DNA from: a virus
IMG/VR virus record: IMGVR_UViG_3300005613_004208
Coordinates: 1 to 36,952 of that record
Direction: 5' to 3' (one strand)
Length of the DNA stretch: 36,952 nt
Shown here: positions 24,695-32,574 of the stretch, one piece after another
Position numbering within the stretch: the first letter of the stretch is position 1
Layout: the number at the start of each line of letters is the position of its first letter
Notes under the pieces: generated by a model
Databases searched by the model: none
Told to the model about the DNA's origin: nothing
The model's input: only the letters and a program-made list of their open reading frames with translations
Made by a program: the position numbers and the translations under genes

Positions 24695-25602
24695 TCGTAA
24701 ACCTCCTTCATCCAATCGATTGTTTTTGGTATCCCCTCTTCCAGCGGCATTGTCGGATTGTGGCCAAGTTCTCCTCTGGCTTTTTTGATATCAGCTCGTT
24801 TATCCAAGACATTATGTTTGTCCTCCGATTGATAGTTAATTAATCCGTGATCCTTTCCTAGATAATCCAAGACGATAGCATTCGCTTCTTCTACACTACG
24901 AAATGCTTGACCTCCGATATTATATACTTCTCCAGGTGAAAATCTTTCGCATACAGTCGCTATTGTAGGCGTAGCATCGTCAATATACATAAATGTCCTG
25001 TGATAACCTAAATAAACTTGATATGGAATATCAAAAAGTGCTCTGTAACAGAATAGACAAATAACACTTCGATAGTTATGATAATATTCTCCAGGTCCAT
25101 AGGTATTAAAAAGCCGCAACCGTACACATTTATTTTTATATCGTTTCTCAAAATTCATTATTTGTATTTCATTGACCCATTTCGTAACAGCATAATCATT
25201 TTTTTGGATAATAGGCACCTGGAGTGGGAGATCTTCGGAGAGAAGAGATTCGTTGTCACCGCCATAGATTTCAGACGAGCTTGTGAATATCAATTTGAAT
25301 CCCTTTCGCTTCTGCCATTCAAGGATATTTCTCATACCGATTACATTCGTCTGCCACAAATTCTCGTAATATTCCTCACCATTAATCCGACCAAACTCTG
25401 CTGCTAGATGATAAACAACATCATAATCAGTCGCCTCGAATACACGCTCTAATTGCCTATATTTTGACACATCTGCTCTTATGTAATTCAGATCTCTATG
25501 ATGTGAGAGATCACACTGCCAGACTTCATGTCCTCTTTTTGATAACTCCTCTACAAGGGGAGTCCCGATCGTACCCTTGCTGCCTGTCACTAAGATTTTC
25601 AT
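24685..25602 (-). CDS. NAD-dependent nucleotide-sugar epimerase/dehydratase (SDR)
   Basis: A 305-residue extended SDR. NAD binding is TGSKGTIG (6-13). The catalytic set is Ser in FTSSSEIYGG (108-110), Y137 and K141 in DYAVTKW. NTYGPG (166-171) and the later FMYIDDA are typical of UDP-sugar epimerases and dehydratases. It acts on a nucleotide sugar, but which one cannot be read from sequence. ATGA overlap with the sulfotransferase gene. Confidence 0.85.
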   Translation of the reverse strand: MKILVTGSKGTIGTPLVEELSKRGHEVWQCDLSHHRDLNYIRADVSKYRQLERVFEATDYDVVYHLAAEFGRINGEEYYENLWQTNVIGMRNILEWQKRKGFKLIFTSSSEIYGGDNESLLSEDLPLQVPIIQKNDYAVTKWVNEIQIMNFEKRYKNKCVRLRLFNTYGPGEYYHNYRSVICLFCYRALFDIPYQVYLGYHRTFMYIDDATPTIATVCERFSPGEVYNIGGQAFRSVEEANAIVLDYLGKDHGLINYQSEDKHNVLDKRADIKKARGELGHNPTMPLEEGIPKTIDWMKEVYECR

Positions 25603-26318
25603 TCCATATCCTTCCAGTGCTCGGTTATTAGCGATGATGACAATAATTTCGCCAGCCGTTTATTATGTGATTTGTAATGTAGCCGCAGCCATCTCCGTAC
25701 CTCTTTACTTACCATCGGGGAGCCATATTTAGCTTTACGCCATGCGAGGGGGTCGTAATAAGTTTTTTCGAATATTGTTTTATGTGCAACCTCATGACTG
25801 ATGCCGGCACGCATTGCAACAAGCCTGGTGAGTGGAATCGGCTTATCAAAAAAATCCTCACTTGCAATTATGAGGAACCGATCTCGCTCAAAGAATTCAA
25901 ACCACCGTTCTAGATGCTTGGCATAATAGCCTTGTTTGACACAATGATGACTGCTGTCGATAAGTACTTCGGGATCGCTGCCGAATTTATCCTGATTCCA
26001 CCAATAATGGCTGACACAACGGGTGACTGGCTCTCGTAACAATACTACTAAATTAATATCAGGCAAGAGATCCTTAACTCGACTCGGTACATCTGGGCTT
26101 GCTAGATAGAATGGCGTTGCTTCAAATATCACCGCGTCTTTCGGAGCTTGCTTAAATTGTTCCCCATACCATGCGACACCCTTTTCAAAATGCTGATTAA
26201 AATAATGCAGTTCCTTTATCGGCTGCCCCCAAAGTCCTGGGATTTGACAAAGCATATGGAAAAGTGTACTGGTGCCTCCACGTGGAGTGCCGATTATCAG
26301 GAATTCAGGCAGTTTCAT
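25599..26318 (-). CDS. Carbohydrate sulfotransferase, heparan-sulfate-type
   Basis: A 239-residue PAPS-dependent sulfotransferase. The 5-prime phosphosulfate loop is IIGTPRGGTSTL (8-19). KELHYF (35-40) gives the KE pair found in heparan-sulfate sulfotransferases. FEATPFYL follows, then the 3-prime phosphate motif REPVTRCVSHY (R95, S103). This order is that of NDST/HS3ST-like enzymes. The product would be a sulfated glycan. PAPS must come from the host, since no PAPS synthase is in the window. Confidence 0.85.
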   Translation of the reverse strand: MKLPEFLIIGTPRGGTSTLFHMLCQIPGLWGQPIKELHYFNQHFEKGVAWYGEQFKQAPKDAVIFEATPFYLASPDVPSRVKDLLPDINLVVLLREPVTRCVSHYWWNQDKFGSDPEVLIDSSHHCVKQGYYAKHLERWFEFFERDRFLIIASEDFFDKPIPLTRLVAMRAGISHEVAHKTIFEKTYYDPLAWRKAKYGSPMVSKEVRRWLRLHYKSHNKRLAKLLSSSLITEHWKDME

Positions 26319-26692
26319 CAGAAGCCAATCTCCCCGGAAACGATCTTATTTTCAATTGTCTGCATTTCCTTTTTAAGCACTCGGCGGCAATCACCCCAAG
26401 TCATAATATTGGCTTTCTTTTTGCCAAATATCTGTGCTGCAAATAATCGGAATTTACCCTCTTCGATCTGATTGCATTTGAGGCAATAATAAACCGGCAG
26501 CTCTAGCCCACGATCTAGCATCTTGTTTACCTGCTCCCAGTTATGCCAATCACTACGACACATTGTCATAGCTCGCTCAAATGGTAGCTTGAAAATTGGA
26601 TGTCTCAATGGCACGCCGGTAACTATCATACCCTCTGGCACTGTGGATAAATCAAGATTTTTATTCCATGCTATTTTACTGAATTTTTCCAT
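26318..26692 (-). CDS. Small ParB-like protein in the glycan operon
   Basis: A 124-residue protein. The middle (HNWEQVNKMLDRGLELPVYY) and IEEGKFRLFAAQIFGKKKAN resemble the ParB/Srx core, in which a helix is followed by xxGxxRxxAAxxxG. Several members of that fold bind or hydrolyse nucleotides (CTP, ATP). Catalysis or regulation of a sugar step is possible but not shown. Overlaps both neighbours. Confidence 0.5.
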   Translation of the reverse strand: MEKFSKIAWNKNLDLSTVPEGMIVTGVPLRHPIFKLPFERAMTMCRSDWHNWEQVNKMLDRGLELPVYYCLKCNQIEEGKFRLFAAQIFGKKKANIMTWGDCRRVLKKEMQTIENKIVSGEIGF

Positions 26693-27507
26693 AACTCCTC
26701 CTCATTTAAAAGACATGCATTAATCCATGTCCATATACACTCTGGTGTGCAAGAATATAGAAACATTTTTTTAGCGGCCGCTCCAATAAATTTACACTCG
26801 GCACGATGCTTGCGACACCATTCAATTTTCTCTATTAAATCCGAATAATCATCAGCACACTCCACATAATGCAGCCCCGGCATCGGCTCTCTCCAATGAG
26901 GTAATCTTAGGTCTAAACGAGGTGATATCGTACAGGCGCCGAATGCCCAATATTGAAATTGTCCACGATCAAGCATATCATTACGCGCACCAGGAACGCA
27001 TACACTCACAAGACAGTTGTTGATTTTATTCCAAAACTCCTGTTTACTGGTTATTGTTTTGTCAAAATTCTCACCATACTCCTCTTCAAGCATTGACTGC
27101 ACCTTCTCACGCCGCTCTTTAGCACCTGCTCCAGGGGTTTGATTATTGAGTACCATATTGCTTTCCACTGTATATGTTATCTCCTGTTGAAGATGTTCAT
27201 ATTCATCCCAATCGTAAAAACTTATCGGTGTCAATGGGTATAAATGCGGTGTCTTGACATGTGTATATTTTGAATAATGGAATTTAAAAACAATGTCATA
27301 CTCATCTATATTTTCCGGTAGCCATGTATGATCGCCATAATCGATAAGTATTCGCTTGCCATCAGCCTGTGCCTCTAAATAATCATGTTCAAAATCTTTA
27401 TACTCTACTGTTATACCGACGGCCTTGGCCAGGTTAATAAAAAACAGATAATGTAAATCATAATATTTTTGTCCATGATTTTTTGGCACTACTATGCTTT
27501 TTATCAT
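26671..27507 (-). CDS. Putative glycosyltransferase (GT-B C-terminal type)
   Basis: A 278-residue protein. The C-terminal half (QFQYWAFGACTISPRLDLRL, GLHYVECADDYSDLIEKI) matches the donor-binding region of CgeB- or CAP10-like glycosyltransferases, where an aromatic-rich helix precedes xGACxxSP and an acidic loop. The N-terminal half is Rossmann-like with DYGDHTWLPENIDEYD. No family can be fixed. ATGA overlap with the GT2 gene. Confidence 0.5.
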   Translation of the reverse strand: MIKSIVVPKNHGQKYYDLHYLFFINLAKAVGITVEYKDFEHDYLEAQADGKRILIDYGDHTWLPENIDEYDIVFKFHYSKYTHVKTPHLYPLTPISFYDWDEYEHLQQEITYTVESNMVLNNQTPGAGAKERREKVQSMLEEEYGENFDKTITSKQEFWNKINNCLVSVCVPGARNDMLDRGQFQYWAFGACTISPRLDLRLPHWREPMPGLHYVECADDYSDLIEKIEWCRKHRAECKFIGAAAKKMFLYSCTPECIWTWINACLLNEEELWKNSVK

Positions 27508-28169
27508 TTATCCGCCCATCTTCCTTCTGTAACTAGATCGAATGTCGTACCCCAAATCAGGCCTTTGGTTCTACGTTGTGACATTATCCCCCTATCACGG
27601 AGTTTGGTTTTTTGTACTAATGCATTTGTTTTATCTCTTTTATGATGGTGCAAGAGCGTTGACGATTCGACGTAAAAAAATTTGTTGTTTACTCTTGCAT
27701 ACCGCCCGATCTCAAAATCACAGCTAAAATGTATGAAATCTGGACAGAATGTATGCCTGCGGGGAAAGTGGTTAATGAATTTCCGACCCATCAGTCCGAT
27801 AGCCCCCTGCACGGCTGTTGGCTTCTGTTTCATGCCGATGAGTCCGTCACCGTCTGGAAAATGCACATCCATTGCTTTCACAAGCTCATCTATCATTGTG
27901 GGGGGAAATTCCAGATCATCTACTGCATATAAAACAGCATCACCCTGCGCATATTGTAATCCACGATTAATTGAATACGGCCAATCTCGACGCGTACTGT
28001 TATAAATAATAGCTACTGGCCATTGAGTTACAAGGGGCAATAATTTTGGATCATTGTCAATAACAACAAAGATAGTCAGGTCTTTGTGCGTATTATTCAA
28101 TAAGCTCTTAACGTTTTTCTCCAATGCAGCAGGTCGCCCGATTGTAGGGATAATCACATCAACATGCAT
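27504..28169 (-). CDS. Family 2-like glycosyltransferase, copy B
   Basis: A 221-residue GT-A protein. The nucleotide-binding start is VDVIIPTIGRPAAL, followed by TIFVVIDND, and the metal site is VDDLEF (83-88). It is a clear paralogue of the next gene upstream: the same RRDW at 60-63, DDLEF and FIxHFPRR-type features occur at the same positions. The start overlaps the upstream stop (TAATG). Confidence 0.75.
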   Translation of the reverse strand: MHVDVIIPTIGRPAALEKNVKSLLNNTHKDLTIFVVIDNDPKLLPLVTQWPVAIIYNSTRRDWPYSINRGLQYAQGDAVLYAVDDLEFPPTMIDELVKAMDVHFPDGDGLIGMKQKPTAVQGAIGLMGRKFINHFPRRHTFCPDFIHFSCDFEIGRYARVNNKFFYVESSTLLHHHKRDKTNALVQKTKLRDRGIMSQRRTKGLIWGTTFDLVTEGRWADK

Positions 28170-28822
28170 TATGACTCCTTTCGCAGTAATTTAAAGTCCC
28201 GGCCCCATAATAATCCCGCCTCTCTGCGTATGTCAATATAATGAAAATCCTGAATCTCCATCGGTTTTGCCGTACGATAGGTAGTGTCTTGTAACCGGTG
28301 GTGCTTGACCCGTGCTTCATCACAGATATGGAGTCGATTGATACTATGCGCAAATCGCCCCAGTTCAGAGTCACTTCCATAATGCACATAATCCGGACAG
28401 AAAACAGCTCGATCGGGAAATCGTTCAATGAACCGATGTCCTAATAACCCAAATGCTGTACTACAGCCGACGACACTTTGTTTTATTGCTATGAGTCCAT
28501 CTGTATTAGGCATCTTTTCCTCTAATCGATTAACGGCAATCTCAATACAGCGTGGATCGAACTCAAGGTCATCACTTGCATAAATAACAGCCCCCTCTCG
28601 TTTATATCGCAAGGCACGATTCATACTCCAAACCCAATCTCGACGCTCCTCATTAAATAGCACCTCAGCCGATAGACTCTTAGCTAATTGCAATAATTCT
28701 TGATTGCCATCAACGATAATTAATACCGATACATCTTTGTACGTATTGGAATGGATGGATTCTACGGTTTTTTGTAATAATGACCAGCGGTCAAGCGTTG
28801 GGATTACAACCGTTACGTGCAT
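28169..28822 (-). CDS. Family 2-like glycosyltransferase, copy A
   Basis: 217 residues from the ATG at 28822, which overlaps the previous stop (TAATG) and has GAGG upstream. GT-A features are VTVVIPTLDR at the start and SDDLEF at 83-88. It shares position-by-position motifs with copy B (RRDW at 60-63, YASDDLEF against YAVDDLEF, FIERFPDRAVFCPDYVHY against FINHFPRRHTFCPDFIHF). A tandem duplication followed by divergence, probably with different acceptors. Confidence 0.75.
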   Translation of the reverse strand: MHVTVVIPTLDRWSLLQKTVESIHSNTYKDVSVLIIVDGNQELLQLAKSLSAEVLFNEERRDWVWSMNRALRYKREGAVIYASDDLEFDPRCIEIAVNRLEEKMPNTDGLIAIKQSVVGCSTAFGLLGHRFIERFPDRAVFCPDYVHYGSDSELGRFAHSINRLHICDEARVKHHRLQDTTYRTAKPMEIQDFHYIDIRREAGLLWGRDFKLLRKES

Positions 28823-29694
28823 TAAATTACCTCGTGATATACTTTTGTATACTTCTTCACACATTCAATGGGATGCCATTCTTGCAATACCCACAACCTA
28901 GACATTTCACCTATCCTCTCTATCGTCTTCGGATTATCAATTAGCCATAATAATTGTTGCTCTAATGTCTTTAGATTTGCGTATGCGAATGGTTCTTTAC
29001 GTATTTTATTTAAAATGACACAGCCGAAACAGGCTCCCTCGAGTGATGTACGATGCCAGTTACCAGTAACTACATCATCAATTATGATATGACTCCGAGC
29101 CTTCATCTTCAAATTCTGCTCATATGGCATCCCCTCTATCCAGACAATTTCTACATCACGTTTCGATGCCACGGAATCAAGGATATGCCTGACTTCATGA
29201 TAGCCCTTGCTGTTCACCATACTTGTCGGGAAGCGAGTTGTTGGTGCAAATGCGATAGAGATTTTCGTATTCTTTTTTACCGGATAATATTCATCTGGAT
29301 CAATCATATTCGGAAGCGACGGCAGACTGTATTCTTTCTCTTGTAGTGGCTGGCTAATCGTGTAGCATTTATCGGCAAATTTCATCAATTGCTGCCAATT
29401 CCCCAGCCTAGGCAGTGAATGAAATTGTGCTATCGTAGGAGGCTTCTTATTCATCCCTACCAAAGATGGAGTCAAATAATTGTGTATATGCCAGATATCG
29501 GCCCCTTTTAAACGGTCCATAGCGATTCCAGTACTTGAAAAATAAAGCAAATCATGCGGGAATACTCGTCCATCACGATATTTAATTGTCTCATTTATGA
29601 GCGTAATATCGTGGGCTGTATATTTCTGTAATGCCTTGAAAAGCTCCCACGGAGCACCAGCTAGAGCTGTTTTACTGTAGATTACGATTTTGAT
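28822..29694 (-). CDS. GT4-like glycosyltransferase without a normal start codon
   Basis: The coding frame runs back to an AUC at 29694 with no ATG, GTG or TTG before residue 48 (ATG at 29550). The extra N-terminus (KIVIYSKTALAGAPWELFKA) is a typical GT-B first strand and helix, so it is almost surely coding. GGAGGG lies 5-6 nt before the AUC. In the wrong frame an ATG is followed by AAATC; adding one A would give ATG AAA ATC. Either AUC is used, or a base is missing (mutation or assembly error). The remainder (ADIWHIHNYL, SLEGACFGCVIL) is GT4-like. About 290 residues. Confidence 0.7.
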   Translation of the reverse strand: MKIVIYSKTALAGAPWELFKALQKYTAHDITLINETIKYRDGRVFPHDLLYFSSTGIAMDRLKGADIWHIHNYLTPSLVGMNKKPPTIAQFHSLPRLGNWQQLMKFADKCYTISQPLQEKEYSLPSLPNMIDPDEYYPVKKNTKISIAFAPTTRFPTSMVNSKGYHEVRHILDSVASKRDVEIVWIEGMPYEQNLKMKARSHIIIDDVVTGNWHRTSLEGACFGCVILNKIRKEPFAYANLKTLEQQLLWLIDNPKTIERIGEMSRLWVLQEWHPIECVKKYTKVYHEVI

Positions 29695-30029
29695 TTCATC
29701 CCTCCAATCGTCTCTCGTTCTATGTCTGGATCTTCAAGGAAAACTTGATAAATCTCTATACAGACCGTATCCTCAAGTGCTTCGAATTTGTGAAAAAATC
29801 CTGGGGAGACGGCAGTGCATTGCCCTGGTCTGATCACAGTTATATCTTCATCATTTCCATGCCAGATTGTTATTTTTAACAATCCAGAGATTACATAAAA
29901 AAGATTATATTTATGTTTGTGAGAATGTTTAGAACAATATCCACCTTTTTTTATATCCAAGTGATGGGCTGATACTAATGCGTTTCTAAAAAATTCTGTC
30001 GTTTCTCCCCAAATTTTACCGGCTCTCAA
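29682..30029 (-). CDS. Cupin-fold protein
   Basis: A 115-residue cupin. Motif 1 is GGYCSKHSHKHKYNLFYVISG-like, with H35, H37 and H39; the usual Glu is not at its expected place. Motif 2 is PGQCTAVSPGFFHKF with a conserved His at about residue 80. Small cupins in sugar clusters act as epimerases or ketoisomerases, but the altered motif makes activity uncertain. It overlaps the DUF115 gene (ATGA) and its tail overlaps the GT4 frame. Confidence 0.7.
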   Translation of the reverse strand: MRAGKIWGETTEFFRNALVSAHHLDIKKGGYCSKHSHKHKYNLFYVISGLLKITIWHGNDEDITVIRPGQCTAVSPGFFHKFEALEDTVCIEIYQVFLEDPDIERETIGGMKSKS

Positions 30030-30739
30030 TGTAATACCCTCTCAGGTGACATTTTCTCAAAGCACTCAAGTGCTGAGTCCGGATTCAAATTCACGACCCG
30101 GAATTCGGTCGGAGCCAATATCTTGGCAGCAATTTCGAAGCGTGACGCCCATTTCTCTGCATCCTTTCTTTTCTGTCCCATTACATGCCCCTCGTGCCAG
30201 TGGCTTCTGCCGTTTTCATGCTTACAGTCGAATCCGAGCAGATAGATAGGATTGGCCCCTAAGCATACAGCTAGATTAAGAGCCGCATAACCGGAGTTAT
30301 CTCCGTGACAGATGCCCTCTTGCATTGATGATAATGAAAAGTTTCTCAATCCGTAGAAATAGCTAGTTGCAACATGAACGATGAAGAAGCCCTTGGGAAG
30401 ACCTATCGTATATGTGCAGAGCCAAACTTTATAGGCTTTTGAGGCCATAAATTTCGCCTTTGTCTCTGCCCCATCTTTGACTAGTGTATATTTGTCATTC
30501 ATCACCCAGTTCAAAAATCGTGTATCCATCGAGAAGATTATAGTCGGTTCAAATCGCTCAAAAGCTCGATTGACACCAATCGTCCTATAGCCTTTCAACA
30601 TTGTCCAGTCAAAGCCCTTGAGACTAGGCCCTCCTCCGACGATAAAACATGGCTTATTTTTCCATGCTCCATCCGGCAACACCTCCCATAGCCAGCGATT
30701 TCGAAACCGCTCGGATGCAAAAAGAGTTGGTTTCTTCAC
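30026..30739 (-). CDS. DUF115 / Maf-like glycosyltransferase-related protein
   Basis: A 237-residue protein with CFIVGGGPSLKGFD near residue 31, NRAFERFEP and FSMDTR, then DNSGYAALNLAVCLGANPI with YLLGFD. This is the DUF115 signature shared with motility-associated Maf transferases and sialyltransferase-like phage proteins. Maf proteins transfer nine-carbon sugars to flagellin; here the target could be a virion protein. It is the first gene of the glycan cluster and its ATG overlaps the adaptor stop (ATGA). Confidence 0.7.
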   Translation of the reverse strand: MKKPTLFASERFRNRWLWEVLPDGAWKNKPCFIVGGGPSLKGFDWTMLKGYRTIGVNRAFERFEPTIIFSMDTRFLNWVMNDKYTLVKDGAETKAKFMASKAYKVWLCTYTIGLPKGFFIVHVATSYFYGLRNFSLSSMQEGICHGDNSGYAALNLAVCLGANPIYLLGFDCKHENGRSHWHEGHVMGQKRKDAEKWASRFEIAAKILAPTEFRVVNLNPDSALECFEKMSPERVLH

Positions 30740-31380
30740 GATGCTAGAATTACCGGCTTCCTCTGCTTCAGATAGTGGCGCAGAATTTTGTCAACCGATG
30801 GGATTCCGGTATAAATACCATCTTTTGCATATCCGGCAGCACCTAGTTTATAGCTGTAATCACCAATTTTCTCACTCACATATCCACCCTTTGTCTCGAT
30901 CGTCCCATCATTTACCGCATCTGTAAGCCAGATGATTGCCTGTTTGATCGGTTCTGGCACCTCCTCACCATAGGTGCCGACGATTCGGATGTTATTATAG
31001 CCACGTGGGAAAAGTCCTAAATTAGCACTTTCACCAGACCGATAGGCAAGCTCTGACCAGTAGCCAGCAGCAGCAACGGCAGTCGCGGAGGCACAGAGGT
31101 CGATATAGATAGAATTCTCATCATAAGCATACCAGCTCGTATCAAGCTCGATGCCACAAATATAGACATTTGTAACGGTCACAATATCGGCTCTCAGGGG
31201 AAGCGTCAAGCGATTTTTGCCATTCCCATTGATCTCTATATCGAATGCCTTGACATAGAAATGTCGACCCAGGATCTTTTCAATTAATTGTTCGGCAAAA
31301 GCTATTGCCGCAATTTTATCGGCATCCGTTGTGCCGGACGGCCATGAGGTTACATTTTCAGGGTTTATGTAATTTCCGAT
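30736..31380 (-). CDS. Head-tail adaptor (connector) with AUC in the start position
   Basis: 214 residues when read from the AUC at 31378-31380. The frame is open back to a TGA. No ATG, GTG or TTG precedes an internal TTG at 31209, which would drop the first 57 residues. These residues (NYINPENVTSWPSGTTDADK, then AAIAFAEQLIEKILGRHFYV) are the conserved start of gp6-like adaptors, so they are coding. A perfect AGGAGG sits 6 nt before the AUC. The later part (KQAIIWLTDAVNDG; SVDKILRHY) fits the helical connector. Overlaps the DUF115 gene at its end. Confidence 0.7.
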   Translation of the reverse strand: MGNYINPENVTSWPSGTTDADKIAAIAFAEQLIEKILGRHFYVKAFDIEINGNGKNRLTLPLRADIVTVTNVYICGIELDTSWYAYDENSIYIDLCASATAVAAAGYWSELAYRSGESANLGLFPRGYNNIRIVGTYGEEVPEPIKQAIIWLTDAVNDGTIETKGGYVSEKIGDYSYKLGAAGYAKDGIYTGIPSVDKILRHYLKQRKPVILAS

Positions 31381-31399
31381 AACACACCTCCTTCATGCG

Positions 31400-31479
31400 C
31401 ATAATAAAAAAGGGGAGTCAGACAAGCCCCGGGGGAGGTTCCTTTCGTTAATAGAAAGATAAGCTGTCTTGACTCCCCC
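31400..31479 (-). terminator. Rho-independent terminator inside the late operon
   Basis: On the minus strand a long stem (GGGGAGTCA with TGACTCCCC, then a bulge and GACA with TGTC; 31412-31424 with 31465-31478) is followed by six T. The loop holds a second CTTTC/GAAAG hairpin. It lies between the LamG-like gene and the adaptor, so it should lower expression of connector, glycan and tail genes relative to capsid genes. Confidence 0.8.
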
Positions 31480-31513
31480 TGATTTCGCATCTTTTGTTAT
31501 CTCTTAGGTGTGC

Positions 31514-32269
31514 TTATTCGATCACCCTTTTCTGTGCACATTTGATATAGTCAACCCATAAGTGTTTTGCAGCGGCTTCATCATTTCTTAATCCAAAACC
31601 GATGTGCATTTCTACATCATCAGGGATATTTGTAGTCCAGCTTCCGGTAGCAAGACAATATTCATCGCTATCACGGAATACGAACCAATGTACCGTCCCG
31701 GCACCATCGTAATGAAATCCAAGTCTTATCCAGGTCAAATCTCCCAGATCCTCTGTCGTATCTACCGAGGTGGCCGTTCCATTTTTTGCCGTAGCAAAGA
31801 GAATGTCATCATCAGCATCCTCAATATAGAACACCATGTAGTCATCGGGATTTGTGAACCATACGCCGCCAGTTACAAGGCCAAACCAGAATGAGGCTGC
31901 GTCTGGGTCATCGATCTTGAATCGTATTTCTGCATAGAGTGGATAATTGTCAACAAGTTTCCAGCATTCACAGCCGTAAACGAGCTGATCCATATCACCG
32001 CTGGCACTATCGTTTGTGACTAGAAGCACTCCGTTGACCATATCGGTACATGCCTCTGTCGCATCACCTTGTCCTGCTTCGGTCGTAGTTATTGTCCAGC
32101 AATCACTGTCGAAGCAACAGAAGTCTTCTTCAAATCTGTGTGCGCCGATGATGTCGAACATCCTCCACCAGTCCCACTTATCGTGATTTATGTGGTAATT
32201 CAGAAATTCAACATCTCTGATAAATAGCTCTTTTTGATGATCGTTTATGTCAGCATGTGGAAATTCCAT
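31514..32269 (-). CDS. LamG/concanavalin-like protein, possible capsid decoration
   Basis: A 251-residue protein. Residues 1-50 are helical; residues 50-251 form a jelly-roll-like beta sandwich (WTITTTEAG at the start, EIRFKIDDPDAASFWFGLVT in the middle, WIRLGFHYDGAGTVHWFVFR later). It is Cys-rich (CCFDSDC, GCECW, others), so disulfides or a metal are possible. It is two genes downstream of the capsid gene and before a terminator, so it should be made at high level. A decoration protein or glycan-binding lectin is inferred. SD GGAGG. Confidence 0.6.
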   Translation of the reverse strand: MEFPHADINDHQKELFIRDVEFLNYHINHDKWDWWRMFDIIGAHRFEEDFCCFDSDCWTITTTEAGQGDATEACTDMVNGVLLVTNDSASGDMDQLVYGCECWKLVDNYPLYAEIRFKIDDPDAASFWFGLVTGGVWFTNPDDYMVFYIEDADDDILFATAKNGTATSVDTTEDLGDLTWIRLGFHYDGAGTVHWFVFRDSDEYCLATGSWTTNIPDDVEMHIGFGLRNDEAAAKHLWVDYIKCAQKRVIE

Positions 32270-32573
32270 CTTTTTCCTCCAATCTTTTGATTAGCAAGGA
32301 CTTCTTCATCGTGAAGTTGCCCTTTATCCCTACCTGTGCGGCCATCTTCCTCAAAGCGTTTATGCCGAAGTGTGAATAATCGATTCGAGGCTTAGCAACC
32401 ACCTTCTCTGAAACCACTACATCGACATATGGCCATTTTGAGAGTTCGTCTAATGCCTGACGATTTTTAATATCATCATGAATTCGATTACACTCGAGAT
32501 AGATATTACCCATACAGGTCGGAAAATATTGTGATCTTCCGTAATTTATTACTGTCGCTTTGAGTCCTGGCAT
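32250..32573 (-). CDS. Small head-region protein with Rho_N/SAP-like C-terminus
   Basis: A 107-residue protein. The C-terminal 35 residues (INALRKMAAQVGIKGNFTMK then LIKRLEE) match the Rho N-terminal/SAP-like fold often seen on small phage proteins next to capsid genes. The N-terminal part is beta-rich. Possibly binds packaged DNA; function not established. It is 1 bp downstream of the capsid gene. Confidence 0.6.
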   Translation of the reverse strand: MPGLKATVINYGRSQYFPTCMGNIYLECNRIHDDIKNRQALDELSKWPYVDVVVSEKVVAKPRIDYSHFGINALRKMAAQVGIKGNFTMKKSLLIKRLEEKDGISTC

Positions 32574-32574
32574 T

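Noticed and set aside
29682-29699. Programmed frameshift joining cupin and GT4
   Set aside because: No X XXY YYZ heptamer is in the right phase before the cupin stop; AUC initiation or a missing base explains the data more simply.
31209-31211. TTG as start of the head-tail adaptor
   Set aside because: It would remove 57 residues that look like the conserved adaptor N-terminus, and it has no SD, while AGGAGG lies far upstream before the AUC.
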